This document shows positions 1 through 10,740 of a stretch of DNA of 64,000 bases, piece after piece. Location: the NCBI GenBank assembly GCA_019828595.1, contig JAHQRK010000003.1, positions 2,542,001 through 2,606,000 on the forward strand. Reading direction: 5' to 3'. This DNA is from Aphanomyces cochlioides. Taxonomy: Eukaryota > Oomycota > Saprolegniomycetes > Saprolegniales > Verrucalvaceae. The notes under the pieces are model-generated. The model searched no databases, was not told the origin of the DNA, and worked only from the letters and a program-made list of their open reading frames with translations. How positions within the stretch are numbered: the first letter of the stretch is position 1; each line of letters begins with the position of its first letter. A program made the translations under genes and the position numbers.

Positions 1-2236
1 TTACGGTCTTCCCAGCTGCCTTTGATATCGTACCGATGGTGAATTACTTGAGTGTTCGCAAAAATATTTCCCATAACGACGAAGTAGTACATCTTTCCGT
101 ACAGCAACACTGCATGACAGCCATAAAATTTGGTCAGCAATGATTGCGGATGGGAAACAAGGTATGATGCGTATTGTGGTGCCATACGGCGCAAAAGCTC
201 ACATTCTTCTTTCGACATAGTTTTCACAATAATACTTTCATCTGCACTGTAAAACATAAATGCGCCACTTCGCCCTTCACTGAATCGTTCCTAATGCCAA
301 AAGAGTCAATGTCTTTCGCTAGCATGTCTGCTTTACCTTTGTCGTCGCCGAAAAGAGAGTTACATATGTAGCATCAGAGATACCATAATTTTCTCGGATT
401 GTGCGGAATGTTGTAGGCGCATACGACCAGAATTTGATAGCTTTGCCTTTCTATAAATCGGACGAAGAGGCTTAAGAGAATTCAAGTTTTCAAATGCATA
501 CCTTGTCTTCCTGGCCATCGGTGAGCAAAAACATCTCCGTTCCTGTTTTTCCACTTGCAACTTCCTGAACTGCTTGCTTAATGCCCGACGTTGTGTAGAA
601 AAGAATTTCGGATCGAAGGGCTAAGTTCACTTGGGGACTCAAATCCACGTCTACATCCGTAGATTTGCCGCCACGATTTTTCTTGGCATTGTTAACCGCA
701 AACCAAATGATATACTCCAAATATCCTTTCGAAGCCACCATAAAAACAAAAAATTGTCGCATGACCATTGGCACAGCATCCAAAGGATTATCCAAGTAAT
801 TTTGCGCGACAAAAAAAGTTGACATGTACATGAAAAGCAAAAAGAGCCAATAAAATACCATGGCACCGGTAAATCTAGACAGAATTATAAGTGTTGACAA
901 TGACAATAAATACTTACAGAGAGATGTAATTTAGAACGCCAAGACGAATATTGTACGTCTTGGGCACACCTCCGGCATATAAACGTCTCCAAGCAATTAC
1001 TAACACTCTACATAGTAAAGGCAATAAGATGAGAGCCCAAAATATTGAGATTTACGAGACAGATACAATTAGAACGAGAATGACAAAGCCATAGATGAAA
1101 GTCCAAGGCCTATGAAGTTCGATCAGCAATTAAAAACCTGATGTTTTCGGACGCACCATTGTTGAATGACAAGAAAAGATTTAGACGTTCCGTCTGAGTT
1201 CTCGAATCCAGATGACGCGAGGCAGAAACCAATCAAGTTTTTCTTGCTTACATTTCTGTTGATTGCTTGACCGTCAACTTGGAAAAAGCCACCGGCCGGC
1301 CCATCTTCGCCTCTTAAAGTAAGCGCGATGATTGCCATGATCAAACCTAACCACTCTATCAGCAATGCCATTTTTTGCCCGGTTACTTGTAGTCCACACA
1401 AATGCATGATAAAATTTCATCGAACGCTTGTAGCTCTTGAAGGGATCGCTCAACTATGAAGCGTAGATAAATGTTAGAGAAGGTTAACTTTGACGAAATA
1501 CCGAAGAGTACAAATCGATAGCCATCATGAGGCCCCATGCTTCGGATGCAAAGAAGAAAAACTCTGTCAAACCAGCAAGCTTTTGGCACGATGATGCGCT
1601 GTTGTTGACATCAACTTCGGATGGGTCGTAATCGACCAAAATATTCAATAGCAAACACACGGCCAGAAAAATACTCAAGCAGCTTCGCATGTGCACAATT
1701 GGGTTTGGGTGCTGATGCCACTCGCGCTTCATATTGTAAGTCACCACGACGGCCATGCCGCATACGATTGTGTTGACAGACCCTGCAATTAATCCAGCCC
1801 AACGAAAGTTGTAAAAAGCAATCGTCAAGCCCAAGCACGCAATTGTCCAGCAAAGACCCATCAATTGGCTCTTTTTATTTTCCATCCAGTGGATCTTGGT
1901 GTTGGGCGACCGTTGCGTTCGCCCGCGGAAATTTTTCTGCAGTTCTTTATCAATCACGTGGATGTTTCCATTGCTTGTAAAGAGTTGTTGCGAGGCTTCA
2001 TCATTTGTTTGTCCTTGTTGTTGCATGTATTGACTACTTCCATTGTAATAAGGATTGTTGGGCGTTGTCGCTTGTCCCTGAGCATAGTACGACGCAATGT
2101 CCTGGAGACTTTGATTCGGCTGAAGTGGCGTAAACGCGCTTGGGATATCACTCCATTGGTCCTCCATTACAGGCATCGAGCTCTCAGAAGACCTCACATT
2201 GTTCTCGCGGCTCATTTTAGGTCTCCGCGAAGCCAT
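1..2236 (-). CDS. GPCR-PIPK: seven-TM receptor fused to a phosphatidylinositol phosphate kinase (3' end cut by window)
   Basis: Membrane receptor-like protein whose C-terminal kinase would phosphorylate phosphoinositides. The start is taken as the ATG at 2236; the open frame upstream has no ATG. A polar Q/N-rich N-terminus of about 120 residues is followed by hydrophobic segments, then a loop reading SDPFKSYKR. Several short exons follow, joined at GT-AG introns of about 30-60 nt. The later exons read as the PIPK catalytic domain: APTTFRTIRENYG, SEGRSGAFMFYS, IIVKTMSKEE (candidate ATP-binding Lys) and RYDIKGS, at which point the window ends. One junction near 960-1060 is unclear, because the natural TM frame meets a TAA unless a mini-intron is spliced. 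The TM + PIPK architecture matches the GPCR-PIPK (RpkA-like) family known from oomycetes and Dictyostelium. Ligand and exact lipid substrate cannot be read from sequence. Confidence 0.88.
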
Positions 2237-2508
2237 CGCGCGGTCTTCGGCAAGCCGTCTTTGTCGTCGAGGAAAAGAGCAAGTTTGGAACCAGTTCTCC
2301 TCCAACTAAGAATTTTTCCATACAAACATGAATATAAAAATGAAAAAATTATTTTTTCGAATATGCGATTCCATCAATACTTTAATCGACACAGTTCAAA
2401 AAAAATCTCAGCCTGTCTGTGTGAGTAATTGCGCAAAATGCCACAACGGCCGCACTGCAAAAGCATGGCAGAGAGCTACCGTGGTCCCCTGCTGGAGATG
2501 GAAACCTC

Positions 2509-3285
2509 TTACAGCACGAGCCCTCCGTCAACGCGAATCACCTGGCCTGTAATGTAAGCGGCTCGATCGCTCAGTAGAAACGCAACTAGAGGAGCAACGT
2601 CATCTGGGTGGCCAAACCGACGAAGAGCAATTTGGTCATTTATCTTGTCTCTTGCCTCAGTCGTCATGTTGTCTTTCGTCATGTTCGTCGCAATAAAGCC
2701 TGGCTCGACGAGGTTCACGCGAATGTTCTTTGGTCCAAGTTCCTTGGCCAAAGTATGGGTCATTCCCACAAGTCCAGCCTTCGCCATGCTGTACGCGGTT
2801 TGTCCAACGTTACCTTTCGATCCCACAACGCTTCCAATCGTCACGATGCTTCCTACAACATGCCTTGTCAAATGCTGTGGTCACAAACAGACAAATGCAC
2901 CATGTCGTTGCTGTAGCATACTTTTCGCAGCAGCTTTCGTCATAAAGAGTGGCCCCATTAAATTCGTCTCAAGTTGCTTCGCGGCGTGCTCCTCTTTCAA
3001 TCGAAGCAACAATGCGTTGTGGGTTTCGCCTGCTGTATTGACAAGGCCTGCAATCGGGCCGCCATGTCGATCGCCAACTTCTTTCACAACACCCAAAGCG
3101 CTGTTGCTGTCGCTTGCATCGTACGCAACGCCGACGACATTTGGTCCAATAGAAGCTGCTGCTTCGTTAGCCCTTTCAACGCTCCGTGAGGTCAACGCAA
3201 CAAGCCATCCTTCCTTGTGGAGTTGTTTGGCAATGGCATATCCGATGCCTCGGCTTCCGCCAGTCACCAATGCGATCCGCCTCAT
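2509..3285 (-). CDS. Short-chain dehydrogenase, 3-oxoacyl-ACP reductase (FabG/CBR4) type
   Basis: NAD(P)H-dependent reductase of the SDR fold, closest in pattern to FabG/CBR4 enzymes that reduce 3-oxoacyl-ACP in type II (mitochondrial) fatty acid synthesis. Visible motifs are the cofactor loop TGGSRGIG at the N-terminus, NTAG in the position of the classical NNAG, catalytic Ser in [15 protein letters not shown] supplying Tyr and Lys (YxxxK), and the C-terminal VRVDGG-like end (IRVDGGLVL). The start is the ATG at 3285. The two coding halves are in the same frame but separated by a TGA near 2880, so an intron around 2871-2925 must remove it; I could not place its borders cleanly. No mitochondrial presequence is evident, so either an upstream exon is missed or targeting is different. 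Two ATCCGGAT palindromes lie 14 and 79 nt upstream. Confidence 0.85.
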
Positions 3286-3298
3286 TTTTGTCAACTCG

Positions 3299-3375
3299 AA
3301 TCCGGATAATCATCCCAGTCTTGTGACACAATGGATCAGGACGAATGCTTAATTTGACATAAATTATCCGGATAG
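3299..3375. promoter_or_regulatory. Pair of ATCCGGAT palindromes upstream of the SDR gene
   Basis: AATCCGGATAAT at 3299-3310 and TTATCCGGATAG at 3364-3375 lie in the gap directly upstream of the SDR start codon (3285, minus strand). They belong to the recurrent intergenic palindrome described in the findings. Function as a promoter element is inferred from position only. Confidence 0.6.
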
Positions 3376-3978
3376 TACGCACACCACACACCACTTCATC
3401 AGTTGATGTCGAGACAATCGGCATGGCTGCATGCGATGAAAAGGTTTGACGAGTAGAACACGTTGGACAAAATGTCGTGGGCGACCTCTTCTACGTGCTA
3501 AAAGTCGTGTTGCTCCGAGGATTGAAAATACATTTCAAATCTCTGTTACTGGTTGGAGAAAGCAATTTAAAATAAGTGGAAGGTGGAGTCCATGCGACAA
3601 GATATCGATTGGATACATTCTCCCCTATATTCGTCAGATCTTCGAATGAGTCCGGTGTCGTCATATTTAAAACTTTAAGAACTTGAAACCATCGTGTAAC
3701 CGATACATTTTGACCAATCCACGCTTTTCACTTTGCCAGTTGGTCTAAATATAGATCCCCGAGCTTCTTGTGGCAATCTTCAAACCCAGCAGCACCTCCA
3801 GCAGCAGCAGCAGCGAGAACGAAGGACAAAGGTACGTTCCCGCTCACGCCGTGGAGGATCGTCACCTCTCTCTCTTGTAGAAATATGCAATCACAAAAGA
3901 AGAACATGCGCAAGACGATCACATTCGCGGTAGAACCATCTCTTGATGTCGAGACCTCACGGATCGCTCTAGGACGTC

Positions 3979-6900
3979 ATGAACTACCCAGAGCAACCTG
4001 CCCCGAGCAGCCAAGAAAATGATACAACCTCCGAAGACAACAGCTCAGATTCAGACGAATTTGGCGCTTTCGTTTCCACGACACTTGTCGATTTCACGAA
4101 CGACTCGGTATCCCGACCACACACTACCTTGGAGATTCACAATTTTGATCTGGTAGGAGTGCGAAGAGAAAGATGGCCCACTCCTTCGCGAGATCCATCG
4201 AGAATTCGACGAAGCAATTGCCACATCCGCGGCACTTGGCACTGCGTCGACTTCATCCAACGTAAGCATTGAAATTACCCACGCAACACATTCATTGGAT
4301 GATATAGAGCACCAATTTGATCAATAACCAAGACGAACGTCATGAAGAGAAGGCCCGTCGACGACTTCCGGTACTCCACTCGTTACCTCGTTGTACGACT
4401 CATCCATGCCGTAGACCACTGAAAGCTCGACAGCCAAAGCCGGCAAGTCGAAAATTCCAGTCAAGGCTAGTCAAACCATCAAGTCGATGCCAAATGACCG
4501 CTGCGTCATTCCAAATCATCCAACAAAGAGCTCGCAGTCTACCTCGCAAAAAAGATCAATTCTTGTGCCAAAGAATGAATGCAAAACATCGCGAACAAAG
4601 GCTGATCAAATGCAGGTGAGGCATTTCACCAAAATCGTCAAGACAATTATCGAAGTGTGCGAGCCTCTCAACGAGAAACGCAAAGCTGTCTCCCCCAGCG
4701 GCGGCCAAAAAGGCCCAAGAACGTGGCCTCCTCAGAGCACCGGTGACCAAACAGCCAACCATCGACTCTCAGCCGACACTTCGTCAACGAGCGACCGTAA
4801 AAGATGAATTAAATCTAGTGCGAAAGAAAGCCGACCAAATACAGGCAAGGCATTCGTCATTCTCGTCATGAATCTTACCCTCATTTAGAAGTGCACCAGT
4901 CTCTCGATGAGCAAGGCCAAGCTGCCTCCCGCATTGGTGGCAAAAAACGAAGAAATTGTTCTCCTCACAGACGAACTGGCAGCGGTCAAGTCTGAATTGG
5001 TCCAAGTCAAGCGCCAACTGCGACAAAAGGAAGAAAATCCTCAGCTCGCTATCGAACTTGCAGCCGTCCAGTCTGAGCTCGCCAAAACGAAGCATGAGCT
5101 GCGCATTCATGAGCAAAATGAATGTGAACTGTGGGGAGCATTGAATGACGACCGCCAGGTACATCGCACGACTCGCTCTTTATCTCAAGTCCTACCAGAC
5201 CTTCAATGATTTGGCGAACGAAAAACGCAATCTCGAGTCGGCAGTCGAAAATATGATGGTAGAGAATACCCGCCAGAGCCACGTACGATGATACGAGTCA
5301 CTGTGTGTCCTCATTCATGACTTAGCTCATCGATCAACTCCATGTGACAATTTATGAGTCCGACAAGAAGTGCAAACAGCTTGTGCTGACGCACGAAGAA
5401 ACTCGAAGCAAATGGAATGCACGGCAAATGGCAACAGAAGATCAGCTCTCACATGCGCATGAGCGACTCGAGGTGATGAAGGAGCAATTAGAAGACACAA
5501 TGCTAGCCAAGTGTCAGTTGGACAATCAAGTTAGCTCACTCCAAAGTATTCTCCACCGTTTGGTGCAAGAGCAATAAGTTTCGACGATCAACACGTTGGT
5601 ATTGCACCCAGAAATTATTTCATGGGCACAAAATAAACAACAAGCTCAACTTCTAGCTTTGCAAAGCAACAGTGGATTGCCGACCGAAGAATATCAAGTG
5701 CCAAATACTCCAAATCAATGCATGATGGATGTCAACACAGCTTCAACAGAACTGAGATTTTCAAGCCAAATATCAATCCAAGATTTTCAAAGCAAGTACG
5801 ACGGACGGTAAGGCCAAGTCGACACACACGACTCATGCATGGACAAGGTAGGACAAGCCGACAAAATTGGATTAATTTTTTCGACCGTAGCTTCGACGAG
5901 AAAAAGAAGACGAGCTCTATCACATGAGATCGGACATGGAGATCGCGCAAGCGAGAGTCGAAGAACTGGAACGTCTGGTCAATTCGCAGCACGGTGTCCT
6001 TCTACAGGAGGTAGCGGTCACAAAAATTTGTGCATCTCACAAATCATTAGATCCCTCAATGTCCCAAGTGCAGTGCAATGGTGGAGGCTGGCATAGCAGA
6101 CTCGAAACATACAACAGAAACAAGTGCCACGACCACCACCGACACCCACACCAACGACGAGATGGAGACCCTGAAAGTGGAAAACCAGCAACTTGATATC
6201 AAGATTGAAAACCTCATCGACTTACTGAAGGAGTTTGAAGCCAAGTGCGACGAACTGCAAGGCCAAGTCGACACACACGACTCATGCATGGACAAGGTAG
6301 GACAAGCCGACAAAATTGGATTAATTTTTTCGACCGTAGCTTCGACGAGAAAAAGAAGACGAGCTCTATCACATGAGATCGGACATGGAGATCGCGCAAG
6401 CGAGAGTCGAAGAACTGGAACGTCTGGTCAATTCGCAGCACGGTGTCCTTCTACAGGAGGTAGCGGTCACAAAAATTTGTGCATCTCACAAATCATTAGA
6501 TCCCTCAATGTCCCAAGTGCAGTGCAATGGTGGAGGCTGGCATAGCAGACTCGAAACATACAACAGAAACAAGTGCCACGACCACCACCGACACCCACAC
6601 CAACGACGAGATGGAGACCCTGAAAGTGGAAAACCAGCAACTTGATATCAAGATTGAAAACCTCATCGACTTACTGAAGGAGTTTGAAGCCAAGTGCGAC
6701 GAACTGCAAGGCCAAGTCGACACACACGACTCATGCATGGACAAGGTAGGACAAGCCGACAAAATTGGATTAATTTTTTCGACCGTAGCTTCGACGAGAA
6801 AAAGAAGACGAGCTCTATCACATGAGATCGGACATGGAGATCGCGCAAGCGAGAGTCGAAGAACTGGAACGTCTGGTCAATTCGCAGCACGGTGTCCTTC

Positions 6901-7336
6901 TACAGGAGGTAGCGGTCACAAAAATTTGTGCATCTCACAAATCATTAGATCCCTCAATGTCCCAAGTGCAGTGCAATGGTGGAGGCTGGCATAGCAGACT
7001 CGAAACATACAACAGAAACAAGTGCCACGACCACCACCGACACCCACACCAACGACGAGATGGAGACCCTGAAAGTGGAAAACCAGCAACTTGATATCAA
7101 GATTGAAAACCTCATCGACTTACTGAAGGAGTTTGAAGCCAAGTGCGACGAACTGCAAGGCCAAGTCGACACACACGACTCATGCATGGACAAGGTAGGA
7201 CAAGCCGACAAAATTGGATTAATTTTTTCGACCGTAGCTTCGACGAGAAAAAGAAGACGAGCTCTATCACATGAGATCGGACATGGAGATCGCGCAAGCG
7301 AGAGTCGAAGAACTGGAACGTCTTGTCAATCCTTAG
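3979..7336 (+). CDS. Coiled-coil protein gene built from duplicated exon-intron modules (5' half may be damaged)
   Basis: I do not recognise an orthologue. The proposed start is the ATG at 3979, giving an acidic Ser-rich N-terminus (MNYPEQPAPSSQEND). Downstream, many short exons rich in Glu, Lys, Gln and Leu read as coiled coil, for example LTDELAAVKSELVQVKRQL and MKEQLEDTMLAKCQL. Exons are joined by GT-AG introns of about 40 nt, plus one apparent GC-AG intron after 4844. From 5812 the gene is a 449-bp tandem array in which each copy adds two exons (40 and 82 codons) and two introns (43 and 40 nt), so the spliced frame stays open. The last copy ends in LERLVNP and a TAG at 7334-7336. Two in-frame TAA codons (5575-5577, 5809-5811) interrupt the frame just before the array. 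The region between 4140 and 4440 also changes frame several times. It is therefore either an intron-rich gene with unplaced junctions or a partly decayed one. A structural or scaffold role is only a guess from the coiled coil. Confidence 0.55.
5812..7326 (+). repeat. 449-bp tandem repeat, three full copies plus a partial fourth
   Basis: Copies begin at 5812, 6261, 6710 and 7159, an exact period of 449 bp. I saw no differences between the full copies, so the amplification is recent. Each unit holds the end of an 82-codon exon, a 43-nt intron (GTAGGA...CGTAG), a 40-codon exon, a 40-nt intron (GTAGCG...CATTAG) and the start of the next 82-codon exon. The exons total 366 nt, which is divisible by 3, while 449 is not. 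The repeat therefore preserves a protein frame only after splicing. The longer exon begins with a CPKC motif and is otherwise acidic and coiled-coil-like. A diverged relic of the longer exon appears just upstream, ending at 5811. Confidence 0.95.
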
Positions 7337-8881
7337 TTTTTTCCTCTCGATAGTTTTTTTCCTCTCGATTTTATGCTGTAATGAATATCTATGGATTCTT
7401 GTTCCGTTTATACGGAACAAGACCATTTTTGATAGAAAATACACTATGAATGTTGACGAAAAGGGCCCATGCGATCATGCTCACGTCGAGGAAAGACTTT
7501 GTGTCGATTATAGGTAAAATCTGTCATTATAATCAGAAAAACTAGAGTTGGTGGGAGGAAAAGGGCGAAAATCGGCTAGAAATGTGAATTCTCCGTCAGA
7601 GTTGAGAATATCATCTAGGGGGCTGTTTGCTACAGGATAACATTAATTTGCTAAATTCGTTTGAGAGGATACTGATGACAAAGTTATAGTTGTATATCTA
7701 GGCTGAAATGAGACTACAATAATACTACGTAGTAACTGCAATATGTGGGAATATTTTGGCGACCTCGATCAAGTATTGCTCCAAGCAGTGAAATCCAGTG
7801 AGATATGTGAGTTGGTCGATACATTTTCACCATCGGCCTCTGAGATGCGTTTCATCATAATTTAAATCTCCGAGCATGTCTGTGTATACACTTGTATCAC
7901 ACCTAAATTTAAGTAGTGTGAATGTGATATATTCCGACTGGAGTTGTGCTTTAAAAATTTACCTACAACACTTGTGGTCGCACATCGCTTCGAATTCTCC
8001 AAGCAATAAACTTAGTTTTCAATTTGTATTTCATGCACGAAAAAGGATTTACAGTGTACTTCTATTCGTGTCGGGATGCAACCGACTCACAACTATGATT
8101 AAACAGAGACTAAGTGACTATGCTGACGAAACTGGTTCATGTCATACAAACGAGGAGATATGTAAGTTTGTCGAATACATGTTGAAATCTGTTCACGTAA
8201 GCAGAAACTCTAGAATTATTGGGATGCAATGGGCGAGAATGAGTGAAGGCCAAGACTTTTACCAGTATAATTCCAACTGCTATCAATGAAACAATCTCTC
8301 ATGGATTGCATTCTGGACCTGTTTACACGGATGTGGCGTCTAGTTGTATGTCGACTAGAAATGTCTACTTCACCTCACCACAGGAAAGACATCACATTCA
8401 GAGGAGATCAGCCTGGTAAAGCATAGCCTGAATATGCTGAAATCGTTCGAGAAGGTATTGTCTGCTAAAGGATGGCCTGAATTAGCTGAAATCGTTTCAG
8501 AGGGTACGGGTGGCAAGGTATAGTTGCATATCTAGATTGAAAAGTGACGCATGAAATTTAATTACTTCATTTTGTGGGAAATGGTGGCGACTTCGAATAA
8601 TGCACTGTTGACTTCAAAGTTGCTACGGTTGTAGTAACGTGCCTTGCCTTATTTACATAGCTAGAGAACTTGTCGTAGATTGTACTGTGTCGTTGGAAAC
8701 TATTTTGGTGAGCTTGCAAATTGATCTTTGACCAGCTCTTGATTCAAAAATTGAGTCCCACGCAAATTGGGAAAATATCGCATTCAAGCATATTCGAATG
8801 AGAATGCAGTGATGTAGTAATAGTGAGTGAATTGCTTGCTCATAACTCAGTGATATATTCTGAGTGTTGTTAAATATGTCA
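7337..8881. other. Non-genic stretch with diverged direct repeats
   Basis: About 1.5 kb between the coiled-coil gene and the next gene. I see no recognisable protein. Two diverged direct repeats of about 150 bp lie near 7626-7790 and 8459-8605; both contain a TATAGTTG(T/C)ATATCTAG core followed by GTGGGAA...GGCGAC. A shorter piece is near 8430. A second related pair (GAGATATGT-AGTT-GTCGA) occurs at about 7800 and 8156, and translates to similar peptides (SSEICELVD and NEEICKFVE). A 137-codon ATG ORF at 7876-8289 has no visible domain. This looks like an old, decayed repetitive element or gene relic. Confidence 0.5.
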
Positions 8882-10257
8882 TTATTTTGCGTCTTCGTGC
8901 TTCCACGAGTCGTCATAAATCGCATGGAGGCGGGCTTGGATACGTTCAATAGTTCTAAAGTGCCAGATCAAAACAACAATATTGAATGGTAGCGTACGCT
9001 GGTGCAAGATGACGCGACAGAAGTGGTTGCTGCACTGTTTCCGAGACAAACCTATAATTCGCACATGGTGTGTTTTGAACTGACGACCTACATATGGTGT
9101 CAACGACTTGTATTTCGTGGTTGATGAAGTTGAAATACCAGGCGCGACTTGAGTACTCCTTTTCGTTGCCTTGAAGCGCAACAGCGTTCTCTACCAAGAG
9201 AGTTTCGAGCAACGTATCCACGAATGCAGTGGATGAGCGGACTAAATGAGATAGCTTGGCTCGTAAAATCGGTGCTTCATCTTGCTTAGGTGTTGACACA
9301 TTATACCGTCGAAATTCCTTCGTCACGAGATCGCACAGTGGTGCTACCAGCGCTGGCAGGCATGTTTGTGCCACCTCGACGTTATCTTCTTGGCCATCCA
9401 CTTCATTCAAATCAATAGAGATACATTCGGCGTCTTGGGCAAAGCTAGAAGAGAAAGTGATTTACTGCATGATATTATTCATCATGCGTACTTCGTGCGA
9501 AGACGATTACAGGGGCGAACCGGCCACCGAAAGTACCTAAGCATATGTTAAGCAAAGATAAATATAATGCACCTTACGTCTTCATGGCATTGTCCAAAGT
9601 GTCTGGAGGGCAAGATGGAGGTCCAGAGATTGTTAAGTCATGATTAATTGCATGCACTTCAGCATGAGATAGCTCTGTGCATATTCCACGCATGACAGTC
9701 CATGCTTCGGCGATGCTGCTTTTGTCTTCTTCGGCGCCAGTTTCCTACCAATGCGATAGTCACCAGCAACGTTGATGTCTGTACTTTGGTATCGGGTTGG
9801 CTTGCAGTACCGACTTCTGATAAGCCATTATACCAAGGCTCTTCGTCCTCTTGGTCATCGTCCTCAACTTTTGTGGTCTCATCCTCTGTGTCGCTTCCAG
9901 ACATTTCGCGCTTGACTCGTTCGTCATCTTCTTCGTCGGACGAATGAAGAGCACCAAGTTTCTTCTCATCGTACGGCATATACATTTGCTCATTTTCTTC
10001 AATGTAGTCGTCATCACCATCGTCTGAACTGTACGCATGCTCCGTTTTGACATCAGTCGAGCGCTACATGACTATTTCAGTTGAGAAGTTTTATGATGTG
10101 CATACTCTGATCTTGGACGATGCATTTAACGACGCAGCCACTCTGTCATCCCATGCATCTGACTACGCAAACATCATCATTAATCGTCTCGAAAATCGTT
10201 CTTGTTGTGTACATGAGATCGCTTCTTCACCGTCACCACTGGGCCAAATCCGCTCAT
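8882..10257 (-). CDS. Conserved-looking acidic protein of unknown function
   Basis: Multi-exon minus-strand gene that I cannot assign. The proposed start is the ATG at 10257 (MSGFGPVVTVKKRSH). A strongly acidic central region follows (SSDDGDDDYIEE, SSDEEDDERVK), then DEEPWYNGLSEVG. A long globular part contains stretches such as AWTVMRGICTELSHAEV, LPALVAPLCDLVTKEF and LSHLVRSSTAFVDTLLETL. The last exon ends in ERIQARLHAIYDDSW and TAA at 8882-8884. A 43-nt intron (GTAGGT...TATAG, about 9050-9092) joins the last two exons in frame; the 5' junctions near 10050-10200 are uncertain. The acidic stretch would fit a nuclear or nucleolar protein, which is inference only. A 35-bp tandem repeat lies upstream. 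Confidence 0.55.
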
Positions 10258-10374
10258 CAACTTGAAACGAAATGTGCCCAATTATGACCAATCAATCCCA
10301 TCTATCCCCACCATGATGTATGGCATGAATAGGTGCCCCATAAAGCAGCGAACGTCTTGTTGACGGTCTGAATG

Positions 10375-10450
10375 CTTCAATATAGTGCCTCTCGTTGAGC
10401 TGACGACAACTTCAATATAGTGCCTCTCGTTGAGCTGACGACAACTTCAA
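10375..10450. repeat. 35-bp tandem duplication
   Basis: A 35-bp unit starting CTTCAATATAGTGCC is present at 10375-10409 and again at 10410-10444, identical by eye, followed by the first bases of a third copy. It lies in the gap between two divergently transcribed genes, about 300 bp upstream of UBA1. Confidence 0.9.
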
Positions 10451-10523
10451 GATTATCCTCATCGCACAGCGCGTCCCAACTTCGAGACGATCTTATTGCC
10501 GTCGGGAAAAATAATACCATTTC

Positions 10524-10677
10524 ATTGGTTAATATGAGACTTTTAAAACCAATTAAACTTCACTATCAAACCTACATCACTTATAATTGGATTAAACATC
10601 AATGTATTAAACCAATCAAATCTCTATATTCTGTTTTCATTATTTTAATTGGTCGAAAATATCTTGTGAGACCCAAT
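10524..10677. promoter_or_regulatory. Phased array of six CCAAT boxes in alternating orientation upstream of UBA1
   Basis: ATTGG pentamers start at 10524, 10586 and 10648, and CCAAT pentamers start at 10549, 10612 and 10673. Each ATTGG is followed by a CCAAT 25 or 26 nt later, and the pair recurs about every 62 bp. The last pair ends 64 nt before the UBA1 start codon. CCAAT boxes are classically bound by the NF-Y complex; that this array is bound here is inference. Confidence 0.7.
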
Positions 10678-10740
10678 GAGATTTCGTTCATTCATAATTT
10701 TGATCACTTTTCATTTCCAGAAGTTTCGAACAGAGAAGAC

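Noticed and set aside
3423..3575. Possible short gene after the SDR promoter (frame VVGDLFYVLKVVLLRG)
   Set aside because: The frame has no ATG, and the nearby ATG at 3423 would need an 18-nt intron to reach it; too short and no family.
5838..7353. Repeated ORFs of 85-155 codons in the 449-bp array on both strands
   Set aside because: They read through the introns or lie antisense; the spliced plus-strand frame explains the array better.
7876..8289. 137-codon ATG ORF in the non-genic stretch
   Set aside because: No domain, includes repeat-derived sequence and sits among decayed repeats; it cannot be separated from chance.
10420..10740. N-terminal extension of UBA1 through the CCAAT array
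   Set aside because: The extension has no E1 similarity and is basic and AT-driven; the ATG at 10741 gives the normal E1 start.
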